A stretch of 64,000 nucleotides of DNA from Bdellovibrionales bacterium. GTDB taxonomy: Bacteria > Bdellovibrionota > Bdellovibrionia > Bdellovibrionales > JAMPXM01. This document shows, one piece after another, positions 53,780 through 62,879 of this stretch; within the stretch, counting starts at the first letter, position 1, and every line of letters starts with the position of its first letter. The stretch spans positions 124,001 through 188,000 of the forward strand of contig JADJOF010000001.1 in the NCBI GenBank assembly GCA_016713885.1. Direction: 5' to 3'. Under the pieces are notes generated by a model. It saw nothing but the letters and a program-made list of their open reading frames with translations, ran no database searches and was not told where the DNA came from. The translations under genes were made by a program, and so were the position numbers.

Positions 53780-55366
53780 ATGGCACAAGACAAGCTAGAC
53801 AAGAATCAAGATAAGAAGCAGTCCACAACTCAATCGAGCAAACAATCCATCAACGTCGAACTCATCAAGTCGAATCTTGAGCAGTTGAAATCAGAAGCGC
53901 TCGTCGTTTTCGTTTCTAAAAAGACGACGAAAGCAGAGAAGAAGGCGGCTACTCCCACGATTCTCGTTGAGGGCGTCAGCAAAGCGCTTGAAGACAAAAT
54001 CGCTGCCGCAGCAGGGTCCGGAACAATCACCGGCACCGCCCAAGAGGCTGTACTGTTTCGCGATACGCATTTCTCCGGCGCAAAACACCTTATCGTCGTC
54101 GGTCTTGGCGACAGCAAAAGTCTGACGGCAGAGACGCTGCGCCAATCCGCAGCGCAAGCCGCCACTCAAATCAAATCCGCCAAAATTAAAACGGCCGCGA
54201 TTGCTGTGGATTCGATTGCGCACACCGCACTGAGCGCCGAGACGATCACTCAGGCCGTAACCGAAGGCCTTTTGCTTGCGGCCTATGGGTTCAACGAATT
54301 CAAGACGGACAAAAAAGACGAGGGACTTGAAAAGCTCACGCTGGTCTCATCTCACAAAAACAAGAGCCACGAAAAAGGTCTCGAGACCGCTCAGGTGATC
54401 AGCGAGTGCGTGAACTTCTCGCGCTGGCTCGGAGATCGTCCGGGCAACCGTATGACACCATCGATCCTCGCTGACGAAACAGTAAAGGCGGCAAAGGGCA
54501 CCAAGCTTAAAGTCAGCGTCTGGGATAAAGCTCGAATTAAAACTGAAAAGATGGGTTCCTTTCTTTCGGTTTCGCTCGGTTCATCACAAGATCCACGCTT
54601 CATTGTTATGGAATATAACGGCGCAGCAGCTTCCAAAAAACCCGTTTGCTACGTGGGCAAAGGCCTAACGTTCGACTCGGGCGGCATCTCGATTAAGCCT
54701 TCGGGCGGCATGGAAGAGATGAAATACGATATGTGCGGTGGCGCAGCCGTCATCGGCACAATGCTCGCAATCGCAAAGCTAAAACTGAAGGTCAACGTCA
54801 TTGGACTTGTTCCCGCAACCGAGAACATGCCCGGCCCAGCGGCCAACAAGCCCGGCGACATCGTGACGGCCCGCAACGGTAAGACAATTGAAGTGAATAA
54901 CACCGATGCGGAAGGCCGCCTGATTCTCAATGACGCTCTCGTTTACGCGTGCGAACAGAAGCCCGCCGTCATCTTGGATGTCGCGACACTGACTGGCGCG
55001 ATGGCCGTTGCGCTCGGCAACCTCCACACGGGCTACTTCACTCGCAACGACAAACTTTCGACACGCATCGAAAACGCCGCCAAAGAATCGGGCGAATGGG
55101 TTTGGCGCATGCCACTCACCGATCATCATGCTCGCGACATGAAAGGCACATACGCCGATTTGTCGAATATGAGTTCGGGTAAAGGTGCAGGATCCGCAAC
55201 TGCCGCCGCCTTCCTTGAGCAATTTGTCGACAAGGACATCCCATGGGCGCATTTCGATATCGCGGGCACCGCTTGGAACACAGGAGATCGCGTTCCCTAC
55301 AACCCACGCAAGGGTGCATCGGGCGCAATCATTCGGACCTTTATCCAGTTCGCAATGAACGAATAG
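53780..55366 (+). CDS. pepA: Leucyl aminopeptidase (M17)
   Basis: 528 residues, with a polar leader of about 25 residues. M17 signatures: GKGLTFDSGGISIKPSGGME with metal-binding Lys and Asp, KYDMCGGAAVIGTM, and NNTDAEGRLILNDALVYA with the NTDAEGRL metal and catalytic region. A hexameric, two-metal cytosolic exopeptidase. The stop is followed 34 bp later by an intrinsic terminator. Confidence 0.95.
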   Translation: MAQDKLDKNQDKKQSTTQSSKQSINVELIKSNLEQLKSEALVVFVSKKTTKAEKKAATPTILVEGVSKALEDKIAAAAGSGTITGTAQEAVLFRDTHFSGAKHLIVVGLGDSKSLTAETLRQSAAQAATQIKSAKIKTAAIAVDSIAHTALSAETITQAVTEGLLLAAYGFNEFKTDKKDEGLEKLTLVSSHKNKSHEKGLETAQVISECVNFSRWLGDRPGNRMTPSILADETVKAAKGTKLKVSVWDKARIKTEKMGSFLSVSLGSSQDPRFIVMEYNGAAASKKPVCYVGKGLTFDSGGISIKPSGGMEEMKYDMCGGAAVIGTMLAIAKLKLKVNVIGLVPATENMPGPAANKPGDIVTARNGKTIEVNNTDAEGRLILNDALVYACEQKPAVILDVATLTGAMAVALGNLHTGYFTRNDKLSTRIENAAKESGEWVWRMPLTDHHARDMKGTYADLSNMSSGKGAGSATAAAFLEQFVDKDIPWAHFDIAGTAWNTGDRVPYNPRKGASGAIIRTFIQFAMNE

Positions 55367-55400
55367 TGCTCTGACCGAAGAACCGCTCAATTTGAGACCG

Positions 55401-55434
55401 GCCTCCTCCGATAGTATTCAGAGGAGGCTTTTTT
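55401..55434 (+). terminator. Intrinsic terminator after pepA, overlapping the next gene's ribosome-binding site
   Basis: GCCTCCTC (55401-55408) pairs with GAGGAGGC (55421-55428) around a 12-nt loop and is followed by TTTTTT (55429-55434). The ATG of the next gene is the next base. The only ribosome-binding site, GGAGG, is the 3' arm of the stem. Confidence 0.88.
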
Positions 55435-56106
55435 ATGAGAAAATCGGTTTGGCTTGGCGTTACGGCCTATCTCCTGATTGCCGGCCTCGGGTTCTTCGCC
55501 ACCGTGAACTCATGGGACGGAATGATCTATGTATCCGACCTGAAGATCAAAGGCCTCTCCGGTCGCGTTCCCGCTGCAATTCACAAAGAGCTCGACTTCT
55601 CTCGCCTCGACGGTGCCGCACTTCTCAATGCTTCACAGAAACGACTCCTGACAGCGGCCAAAGTGATTATGGATCATGATGGCGTGGGTCTTGAGTTCGG
55701 GCAGTTTGTGATTCGAACCGCCGACGGCCAACGTCAGTTGGCCTGCGACTACTACGATCGAGTAACAGTTAAACTTGTCGCCGACGGAATGGCCTCATCC
55801 GGCGAAAAGCCAGAGATGATCATTAGCGCTCCCTGCTACACGGCAGCCGATCTGACGCGCACTGAGCCGATTCGAATTCCTACGCAGCGAATTGAGGCCG
55901 AGAACCCGGTCGACATGGATTTGAACTATCCTGACGTCGTCGGCACTTCTTTTCAGTTTCGCAATATGACGACACGTTGGCCTAAACGCTGGGCCGTCAC
56001 CGGAGTTAAACTCTACCGTGAGTCAGAGCCTGGTCGCGAAATTCAGGTCGACCAAAACGAGATTCGCGAGCACTCGAAAAAATCACTGATTGTGATTTGG
56101 CCGTAA
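55435..56106 (+). CDS. Exported or membrane-anchored protein, unknown
   Basis: 223 residues. One N-terminal hydrophobic segment (VWLGVTAYLLIAGLGFFATV), signal peptide or anchor. The rest is a beta-rich domain: MIYVSDLKIKGLSGRVPAAI, GVGLEFGQFVIRTADGQ, a cysteine pair (C105 area and APCYTAADL), and FRNMTTRWPKRWAVTGVKLY. No family recognised. GGAGG is 8 nt before the ATG but buried in the terminator hairpin, so expression may need opening of that stem. Confidence 0.65.
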   Translation: MRKSVWLGVTAYLLIAGLGFFATVNSWDGMIYVSDLKIKGLSGRVPAAIHKELDFSRLDGAALLNASQKRLLTAAKVIMDHDGVGLEFGQFVIRTADGQRQLACDYYDRVTVKLVADGMASSGEKPEMIISAPCYTAADLTRTEPIRIPTQRIEAENPVDMDLNYPDVVGTSFQFRNMTTRWPKRWAVTGVKLYRESEPGREIQVDQNEIREHSKKSLIVIWP

Positions 56107-56117
56107 TTCCTCGTCGC

Positions 56118-57395
56118 TCAACCCAGCGTGCAGCTTAAATCGCCCTGCCGCGAGTATCCGCGATAGATCGAGCCCAACGCTTTGGCCTCGTGACCAATTG
56201 CCAGAACTCCAAGGCGCGCCGACCACCCGTAGACATTCTCCATCGGATGACCTTCAACGGAGATCTTCAGATCGCTGACGCAAAGACGCTTGTAAACGGC
56301 GCCCGGCGAGTTCAACGATTCCGTCGGGCCCTTTTCTGAATGCGAGCGCAAGAATCCGCCCGCCAACTGACATCCAAACAGGTAAAGCGTCGGTTCGGCC
56401 GTGATGCCATCGGCCTGCACGATTGACGGAATTCCTTCTTGAATAATGACTTCCTCAACATCGCGACCACCCTTGGCCGCCTTCATTTTCTTTCGCGTCT
56501 TATAGTTGAGATTGAGAATATCCTCGCCCGAAGCGGCGCGCATCACCGCCAGTCCATAGGTTCCAGCGTTATTTTTCACAAAAACGACGGGTTCATCCGA
56601 AATTCTTCGGCGCGCGTACTCGGCGCGCAGGCGATCGATCATCTGCTGAACACGCTGTGCGAGTGCTTCGCGACTCGAGTCGTTCGCCATATCAAATTCC
56701 GAGAAGAGCTCTGTTTCGACAGTTAATGTCCAAGGGTCGACGTCGATGAGTTTTGCAAACTCGACCGAAAGCCGATTGTAGTGTAAAAAGTAATTCGACT
56801 TCTTCCGCTGCCACCAGCCGAGTTCACGCGGTGGATTGAGATGCATTTCATTCAGCTCACCCCACTCCGGGTAAAACTCTGAAAAGTCATTGTTTGAAAC
56901 AACAAGGTCCGGCGTAAAACACGAACACTTCAATCCCGACTAATCAATCGTCGCTGAAACCACGTCGACCGTGCGGCCACTTGCCGCCGTCATCACGGCG
57001 CGCTCTTGCTGCAAACGTGGAATGGCGACGCAGACCTCAAGATCTGCACCACGCAAAATTTCAACAAGAGAGGCCACGTTTTCCCAATAGTAAGCATTGT
57101 TCGTGTGCTCTTCGGTGATCAGCAAAAGCTTCTTCACTTTGCCGACTCCGTAGTGTCGATCGAGATAAAAACGAACAAGCGGCGGAGCGCTTTCGCGATC
57201 GGTGGGACAGATATTATTAAACCCCGCTGGGTAAATATTCGCGTCAACGTTCGCGACTTTGCGGCCAGAGTCGCGAATGTCGTAGCTCGAGTAAAAGGGC
57301 AAATCGACCTCATCCCGATATGAACCGAACCAATCCTGAATGCGCGGGAGATTGCGAACGATCTGCTGGTGCAGCGAATCTTTAAAGCCTGTCAC
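56118..57395 (-). pseudogene. gshA: Glutamate-cysteine ligase (PF08886 GshA type), in-frame amber stop
   Basis: Both halves lie in one frame, 425 codons in all. The first 151 codons have DVDANIYPAGFNNICPTDRE-like FNNICPTD motifs (NVDANIYPAGFNN) and LLLITEEHTNNAYYWENV. A single TAG (56940-56942) follows VVSATID. The same frame then goes on with SGLKCSCFTPDLVVSNNDFS, WWQRKKSNYFLHYN, the ATP-grasp-like FVKNNAGTYGLAVMRA and EGIPSIVQADGITAEPTLYL. The family makes gamma-glutamylcysteine for glutathione. The length without the stop is normal. A TTG at 56933 could restart the second half, but neither half holds the full active site. Sequencing error is possible. Confidence 0.78.
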
Positions 57396-57413
57396 TTGAA
57401 TACCTTCTCTCTT

Positions 57414-58172
57414 CTATCGTTCGACCAACATTCCGTCGCGAGTCCGGTCGACAGTGCGACCAACAATCAACGCCCCGCCCACCACCGCTCCCGGCAGCAA
57501 CAATAAATTTAAACCTGGAATCAGCATGGCGACCCCAAGCCCAAATGCAAAACCTGAAAACACCGGCCAGTGCGCCCGAAAATGCCTGAACCGCGCCGCA
57601 AGCGGCCAGCCCATCGCTTCAAATGAGTAGTCGCAGATATCAAACGCTACGATGTGCACGAATCCGATCGTGGCAAGGACGTTCAGACCTGGAATAAAAG
57701 AAAAACCGAAGAGCAACATGCCGACAACAGCAAAGAGCGCCGTTTTCAAAAGGCTTATCCACGCCATGCGCGCCGTGAGAGCCATCCACGACAACGCGCG
57801 GAATGGTTCATCCACTCGCACGCCCGTTTCAATCAGCGTGCGCTCGGCCAACATCGAATAGAGCGGGGCCACAATTAGTCGCGCCAAAAGATAAAGAGCG
57901 AGCCCAAGAAGCAAAAACCAAATCGGCCAAAGACCGATCGCCACGAACCACCACAACCACGCTACACCCTCAAGACCAACGAGGCTCAAAAGCGATGTCG
58001 TGACAATCGGATTCCACTGCGCAATTTGGGCCAATCCCACCGTTCCAAACGCGAGAAACACGATAACCGCGACAACGATCGGCAACAGCGCCCAGAGCTT
58101 TAATCGCTGGCTATTAAAGATTGCACGATATCCGTGCCAGACCGCAGTCAGACCAAAAAAGAAGGCCGACAT
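57414..58172 (-). CDS. EI24/CysZ-family membrane protein
   Basis: 252 residues with four to six hydrophobic segments: LWALLPIVVAVIVFLAFG, WLWWFVAIGLWPIWFLLLG, LLKTALFAVVGMLLFGFSFI and FAFGLGVAMLIPGLNLLLLP. FIPGLNVLA and the C-terminal GLNLLLLPGAVVGGALIVGR fit the EI24 domain shared by CysZ sulfate permeases. Its place directly upstream of gshA on the same strand fits sulfur or thiol metabolism, but the transported compound is not shown. The ATG overlaps the stop of the TPR lipoprotein gene. Confidence 0.75.
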   Translation of the reverse strand: MSAFFFGLTAVWHGYRAIFNSQRLKLWALLPIVVAVIVFLAFGTVGLAQIAQWNPIVTTSLLSLVGLEGVAWLWWFVAIGLWPIWFLLLGLALYLLARLIVAPLYSMLAERTLIETGVRVDEPFRALSWMALTARMAWISLLKTALFAVVGMLLFGFSFIPGLNVLATIGFVHIVAFDICDYSFEAMGWPLAARFRHFRAHWPVFSGFAFGLGVAMLIPGLNLLLLPGAVVGGALIVGRTVDRTRDGMLVER

Positions 58173-59341
58173 TACTCTGCCCCTTCTCCCGGAAATTTCG
58201 GAACGGGCTCAACGACTTTGCGTCGACGATTTTTTGACTCCTCGGTTGCCGAATCACCCACAGGGCGCTCAAACATCAACGTCGCCTGCAGTGACTCCTC
58301 AAACTGATCAACTGCGCTGAACAGTCGAACAACGGGCTTATCTGAATCCGGCCCAGCTTGTTTGATAATTTCGAGAACAAAAAGCGACCGCAATTTCGCA
58401 ATAGCATCGCCAAGACGAACCAATCGTTCCCACCGCTGTCGCTGCTGCTCTCTTGCCGCAACCAAAATCTCAGAACTGGCCGGAGCCGGCACAGCATCGA
58501 CCGATTTGCGTAGGGCCGCATACGTTTGATTCAAGTCATCGACCGCAAGCGACGCCCACGGTTCTTCTTCGAGTTCGGCCGCCTGCACCAAGTAGCCCTG
58601 ACTGCGTTCAAGAGACTGGATCACCTCATCAAAACGCTGCCACTCAATTTCTTGTGCCGGCCGATGTCCCATCGCATAGAGAACCCGAGCAAGCCACTCC
58701 GGACGACCATCTTTTGCCGACGCCGCCCGCAGCCGACCCAGGGCGTGATCGGCGGCCGCAAAGTATTTCTCCGCCTCTTTGGAGTTGTGCGCACGCGCAT
58801 AAGCCGCCGCCAAACGAGCCGGCAGCTCCGCCTCGGCAACCTCTTTTGACATCATCGACGATCGACGTTCGGCATCTTTCAGTGCTGCCAAACTCTGCGC
58901 ATCTTCACCTAGTGCTTCGAGCATGACTCCCATGCGGACCAAGGCAAGCCCCTGAATCTTCGGAGCGGTTTGCCCCTTCTGTTCAACTTCACGATACTTC
59001 TCGAGCGCCTCTGCAAAGCGCAGCTGCTCCTCAAGAGCGCGACCGATATTGAACTGCGCAGCCAACGTCCAATTTGTCGTCGGTTGATTTTTTAGAAACT
59101 CGCGAAAGCCCGTTTCGGCCTCACTCCAACGGCGCGCTTCAAGATGATCAAAAGCAGCCCGATAGGCAGCCGGAGCCTCTGGAATCGGTTTCAAGTACGG
59201 ATTGTCAGGATATCCCAGAACTTTGCGGACAGTTCGATTCACTTCAGCTTTGGAAATGCCCAAAAAAGCGCAACGAGACGACAGCACCGTGACAAAACTA
59301 AGGACCACGACCAACGCCAGAGACCGATTCAATAATTTCAT
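58172..59341 (-). CDS. TPR-repeat lipoprotein
   Basis: 389 residues. The N-terminus MKLLNRSLALVVVLSFVTVL followed by SSRCAFLG suggests a lipoprotein or secreted protein (SRC is a poor lipobox). TPR-like pairs fill residues 55-250: YRAAFDHLEARRWSEAETGF, LAAQFNIGRALEEQLRFAEA, LALVRMGVMLEALGEDAQSL. The C-terminal half is helical and charged. Probably a scaffold for protein complexes on the envelope. Its 3' end overlaps the CysZ-like start and its start overlaps the ArsA-like stop, so this is one operon. Confidence 0.7.
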   Translation of the reverse strand: MKLLNRSLALVVVLSFVTVLSSRCAFLGISKAEVNRTVRKVLGYPDNPYLKPIPEAPAAYRAAFDHLEARRWSEAETGFREFLKNQPTTNWTLAAQFNIGRALEEQLRFAEALEKYREVEQKGQTAPKIQGLALVRMGVMLEALGEDAQSLAALKDAERRSSMMSKEVAEAELPARLAAAYARAHNSKEAEKYFAAADHALGRLRAASAKDGRPEWLARVLYAMGHRPAQEIEWQRFDEVIQSLERSQGYLVQAAELEEEPWASLAVDDLNQTYAALRKSVDAVPAPASSEILVAAREQQRQRWERLVRLGDAIAKLRSLFVLEIIKQAGPDSDKPVVRLFSAVDQFEESLQATLMFERPVGDSATEESKNRRRKVVEPVPKFPGEGAE

Positions 59342-60420
59342 TGCGCTGATTCTCCCAGGAAAGTCGAAAGAGATTCAAGGTCCTGTAGTCCAAAGATATC
59401 CTGTCGATACTCTGGGACCTGAAGCACAGCGACACGACTGGGCATCTCTTTTCTGAAGATCCGCAACGACTCAAAGCGCTGCTGGTGGTCGGCCTTTACC
59501 AAGGCGTGGAGCGATCGGAGCTTGAGAAGTTTTGCCGCCAACTCAGGCGCGAGCTGACGATCGCCCCCGCCTTCGCCCCAATCCGGAAGCGACTCCGGAA
59601 ATGAGCGGTTCAAGATACAGCCACCGAGGTCATAGCCAAACTGCTCAAGATGCTGCGCCAGGTGCCGTGCTTCTTGCAGTTTCGCCACATCAAAACTGGT
59701 GACCAAAACAAAGGCCGCCATATCCGAAGTCAAAAGCTGATGAACGCGGTCGCTTCGATCGCGTAGGGTCTTTTGAATCGAACGAATACTCGCAAAAAAA
59801 TCGACAAGTTCGTCGATAAAACGAGCTCCGGTCAAAACCTCGAGCGACTTCAGCGCCGCGCGTGTTCCGCGGCCGATGATCGAACCCAAAAGTCCACCCG
59901 ACGCATCGGGCACCATAAACCAACGCGTGACAGAGTCTTGAAATAACGACCGAATTCGATCGGGCGCCGAAAGAAAGTCGATGGCGTGTTGGGTTGGTGG
60001 TGTATCGAGAATCACAAGATCGTACTTTTCGGATTCCACCGCCTGAAGTAACCGCTCGAGCGCCGTGAACTCTTGCGAGCCCGAAAGAGTCGTCGACAGC
60101 TGCTGATAAAGACGATTCTTGGACAACTTTTTATAGAGCTCCGGATCTTTTGAATTGCTCTCGATAAAGTGATCAAAGATCGACTTGGAATCAATAACCG
60201 CCGCCGACAGCCGGCCCACGGCCTTAAACTGAACTTGCCGCTCCTCGATTCCGCTGAGATCTAAACCAAGTGCCGTCGCCAACCGTTTAGCCGGGTCAAC
60301 CGTCAGCACCAGAACCCGCCGGCCAAGCGCCGCGGCCCGCATGCCGAGAGCGGCCGCCATTGTGGTCTTTCCGACGCCACCCGAGCCAACGCAGACTACG
60401 ATTTTCTTCCCGCGCAGCAG
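59338..60420 (-). CDS. ArsA/Get3-like P-loop ATPase, second of a pair
   Basis: The P-loop GSGGVGKTTMAAALGMRAAA is encoded just before the first ATG (60360), so the real start lies upstream. The frame is open to about 60507 but has no ATG, GTG or TTG before the P-loop; a CTG at 60420 begins LLRGKKIVVCVG. A one-base loss after the ATG at 60423-60425 (which overlaps the previous stop) would also explain this, giving M-A-L-L-R-G. Other features: LVLTVDPAKRLATALGLDL, ILDTPPTQHAIDFLSAPDR and NRSFPE. ArsA-like ATPases of delta-type proteobacteria come in such pairs; the client is unknown. No arsenite genes are near. Confidence 0.75.
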   Translation of the reverse strand: MLRGKKIVVCVGSGGVGKTTMAAALGMRAAALGRRVLVLTVDPAKRLATALGLDLSGIEERQVQFKAVGRLSAAVIDSKSIFDHFIESNSKDPELYKKLSKNRLYQQLSTTLSGSQEFTALERLLQAVESEKYDLVILDTPPTQHAIDFLSAPDRIRSLFQDSVTRWFMVPDASGGLLGSIIGRGTRAALKSLEVLTGARFIDELVDFFASIRSIQKTLRDRSDRVHQLLTSDMAAFVLVTSFDVAKLQEARHLAQHLEQFGYDLGGCILNRSFPESLPDWGEGGGDRQLAPELAAKLLKLRSLHALVKADHQQRFESLRIFRKEMPSRVAVLQVPEYRQDIFGLQDLESLSTFLGESAQ

Positions 60421-60425
60421 GGCAT

Positions 60426-61372
60426 CTAAAGTTTCCGTAGATCCTCCTCGGCCGCTGCAATCATATCTGTAGGTGATTTTGAGTAGTAACGGGGGATTCG
60501 ATACACGTTATCGAATCGCATGATCAGTCTATCGAGTTGCTCCCGTTGCGAGTGAGCCGAGTCGGCGACGCCGCCGGCGTAGCTCGATATCTCCCCAAGT
60601 CCCGCGCCCTGCACTTCCCGCAATTCACTTTCCGACATCGGAATATCAAGCCGGCGATTGGCAACGACCTCTGCCGGCATTCCAAACTCGGCCGCTACCG
60701 TCGACATAAATTCCTCGGTTTCCGAAACCGGTAGCTCCTCAAGAAGCGTGACCACAACCAACGAGACCATCTGTCGATTGCACAAGAGCCGATGCATTTC
60801 GCCAGAGTGTTGCGCCATCGGTCCAATCTGAATAGCCTCCGCCATTCCCTTTGGTGCTCGGAACATTGCCAGGGCGTGGCCGGTCGCCGGCATGTCGACA
60901 ACAATGCTGTCATACTGGATGGGCGGGCCAACCTTGCGCACACCGGAGGTGATTTTTCCAAGAATCGCGATTTCATTGAGTCCCGGGGCCACGTTGACCA
61001 GAGCTCGCATCACCTTGTTTTCAAAGAAGATTTTGTAGATCCGCTCGAGCTTCAAAAGATGCAGGACATACTCGCGGAGGCAACTCTCACCGCTCCAGAG
61101 CGCAAGATCAAACCCGAGCCCGGTGGGCCGCGGATGATGATCGACCTCTTTCAGGCTCAAAAGTCCTTGAAGTAGGATCGCTCACCGGTTTCGACAAGGA
61201 GCGTCTTTCGGCCGGCCTTCGCTCCTCGCAGAGCTAGCGCAGCCGCCACCAGCGACTTGCCCACCCCTCCCTTGCCAGAGACAAACACAAATGGCGCATC
61301 AAAGGCGGCTCCGGGGTGCGACACCGCCGATTCGGCAGGCGACTTATCTGTCTGAATTCCGTTCGGTTTCAT
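60426..61372 (-). pseudogene. ArsA/Get3-like ATPase, first of a pair, frameshifted
   Basis: The first part (ATG at 61372) has the P-loop FVSGKGGVGKSLVAAALALR and LLVETGERSYFKDF, then a TGA. The second part, starting 4 bp earlier in another frame, continues LSLKEVDHHPRPTGLGFDLA, LWSGESCLREYVLHLLKLER, VVDMPATGHALAMFRAPKGM and DNVYRIPRYYSKSPTDMI. One more T in the run read on the minus strand (61159-61162, four instead of five) would join SYFKDF to LSLKEVD exactly. So this is one ATPase gene of about 315 codons with a homopolymer lesion. As read, the nucleotide-binding loop is separated from the rest. Confidence 0.82.
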
Positions 61373-61500
61373 CAAACTCGCTTTGCTCCTCAGTGCGCTC
61401 GGAATTCCGCTAAAACCCGGCCAAAATGGCGAATATCATAGACTTTTCCGTCCCCATCTCCTATCACTTCGCCCACTCGTTCAGAAAAGGAAAAGTGCTC

Positions 61501-62829
61501 ATGAAAGCCACACTGGAGAAGGTCTCAACTCTCGAGCGCAAGCTCAATATCCACGTACCTGCGACTGAGGTGCAAGCAGCGTTTCACAACGCCTACCAAT
61601 CGATTCAAAAACATGTCGCCATTAAGGGCTTCCGCAAAGGCAAAGCGCCGCTGCAGACCGTAAAATCCATTTATGGTGACCGCGTAAAACAAGACGTTGT
61701 GAACGACCTTGTTCAAAAATTCTACTCCTCGGCTCTGCGCGAACACGCACTCGATCCGATCAGCTTCCCGACCATCGAATTTGATGCACTCGACGAAGCT
61801 GCGGACTTTGCGTTTACCGCAGAGTTTGAAGTTCGTCCGGAAGTTCAGCTCAAACAGGTTGAAAAGCTCAACATTCGCCGCGAGAAGTACGAGCCCAAAG
61901 CGTCGTTCGTTGACGACACCATCCAGGACATTTTGAAGAGCCGCGCAACGCCAGTTCCCGTACTCGAGGACCGTCCCGCTCAAAAGGGCGATATCGCCAT
62001 TATCGACTTCAAAGGCTTTTTGACCGACAAAGAGCTTGAGAATAACGCCGCTGAAGACCACGAACTCGAACTGGGATCGAACATGTTCATCCCTGGCTTC
62101 GAAGATGGCGTTATCGGCATGAAAGCCGGAGCCGCTGGCGAGATCAAAATCTCGTTCCCGGCCGACTACCACGTCAACGAACTCGCTGGGCAGCCGGTTA
62201 CTTTCAAAGTCACTTTGAAAAAACTCATGAAGAAAGACCTACCCGAGCTCAACGATGAGTTCGCAAAGTCGTTGGGTAAGTACGAATCGGTTGCAGACCT
62301 CAAAAAGGCCATCAACGACGACCATGAAAAGCGTGAGCAGAAGCGCATCAAGGACGCATTGAAAGATCGCGTTGTGCGCGCCCTGGTTGAAAAGAACCCA
62401 GTCGACGTTCCAAAGGCCCTCCTGACCGAGCAGAAGAAGTCTCTGGTGAAGGACATGGAGACTCGAATGTCACAGCAAGGAATGCCTGCTGAGCAATTCG
62501 ACGAATACAAAGACAAGTGGGACAGCGATTTCAACGAAACAGCAAGTTTCATGATCCGCTCAAGCTTCCTTCTCGATAAAATCGCTTCGGACAACAATCT
62601 GAAAGCCACTGACGCAGACCTCGACGCCAAGTTTGTCGAGTACGCAGCGCAGACAGGAATTGAACTTGCCCGCGTAAAAGAGTTCTACGGCGATGAGGAT
62701 CGCAAGTCGCGCTTGCGGTATCAGTTGACTGAGGAGCGAGTTATCGATTGGCTCTTGTCTAAGGCTGACGTGAAAGAGGTCTCTCGTGAAGAAATCGAGA
62801 AACTCGACGCGGCTGAGACGAAGAACTAG
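61501..62829 (+). CDS. tig: Trigger factor
   Basis: 442 residues from MKATLEKVSTLERKL; the frame extends to 61426 but the conserved N-terminus and the AAAGG about 10 nt upstream mark this ATG. Ribosome-binding signature IKGFRKGKAPLQTVKSIYGD (the GFRxGxxP loop), a PPIase domain (GDIAIIDFKGFLTDKELENN, FEDGVIGMKAGAAGE) at about residues 160-245, and a long helical C-terminal chaperone domain. It binds nascent chains at the ribosome exit. It is often next to clpP-clpX-lon; here it is 8 kb away. Confidence 0.96.
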   Translation: MKATLEKVSTLERKLNIHVPATEVQAAFHNAYQSIQKHVAIKGFRKGKAPLQTVKSIYGDRVKQDVVNDLVQKFYSSALREHALDPISFPTIEFDALDEAADFAFTAEFEVRPEVQLKQVEKLNIRREKYEPKASFVDDTIQDILKSRATPVPVLEDRPAQKGDIAIIDFKGFLTDKELENNAAEDHELELGSNMFIPGFEDGVIGMKAGAAGEIKISFPADYHVNELAGQPVTFKVTLKKLMKKDLPELNDEFAKSLGKYESVADLKKAINDDHEKREQKRIKDALKDRVVRALVEKNPVDVPKALLTEQKKSLVKDMETRMSQQGMPAEQFDEYKDKWDSDFNETASFMIRSSFLLDKIASDNNLKATDADLDAKFVEYAAQTGIELARVKEFYGDEDRKSRLRYQLTEERVIDWLLSKADVKEVSREEIEKLDAAETKN

Positions 62830-62879
62830 TTCAAAGAACTAAGTCGCCGACAAAGATCGGGCGCAAAGTAGAGGCCGCA

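Noticed and set aside
56940..56942. TAG in gshA as a pyrrolysine codon
   Set aside because: No pyl genes or methylamine metabolism in view, and homologous ligases do not use such a residue as far as I know.
59338..61372. Arsenite efflux operon
   Set aside because: ArsA-like ATPases are present but no ArsB, ArsC, ArsR or ArsD; the neighbours are a TPR lipoprotein, a CysZ-like protein and tig.
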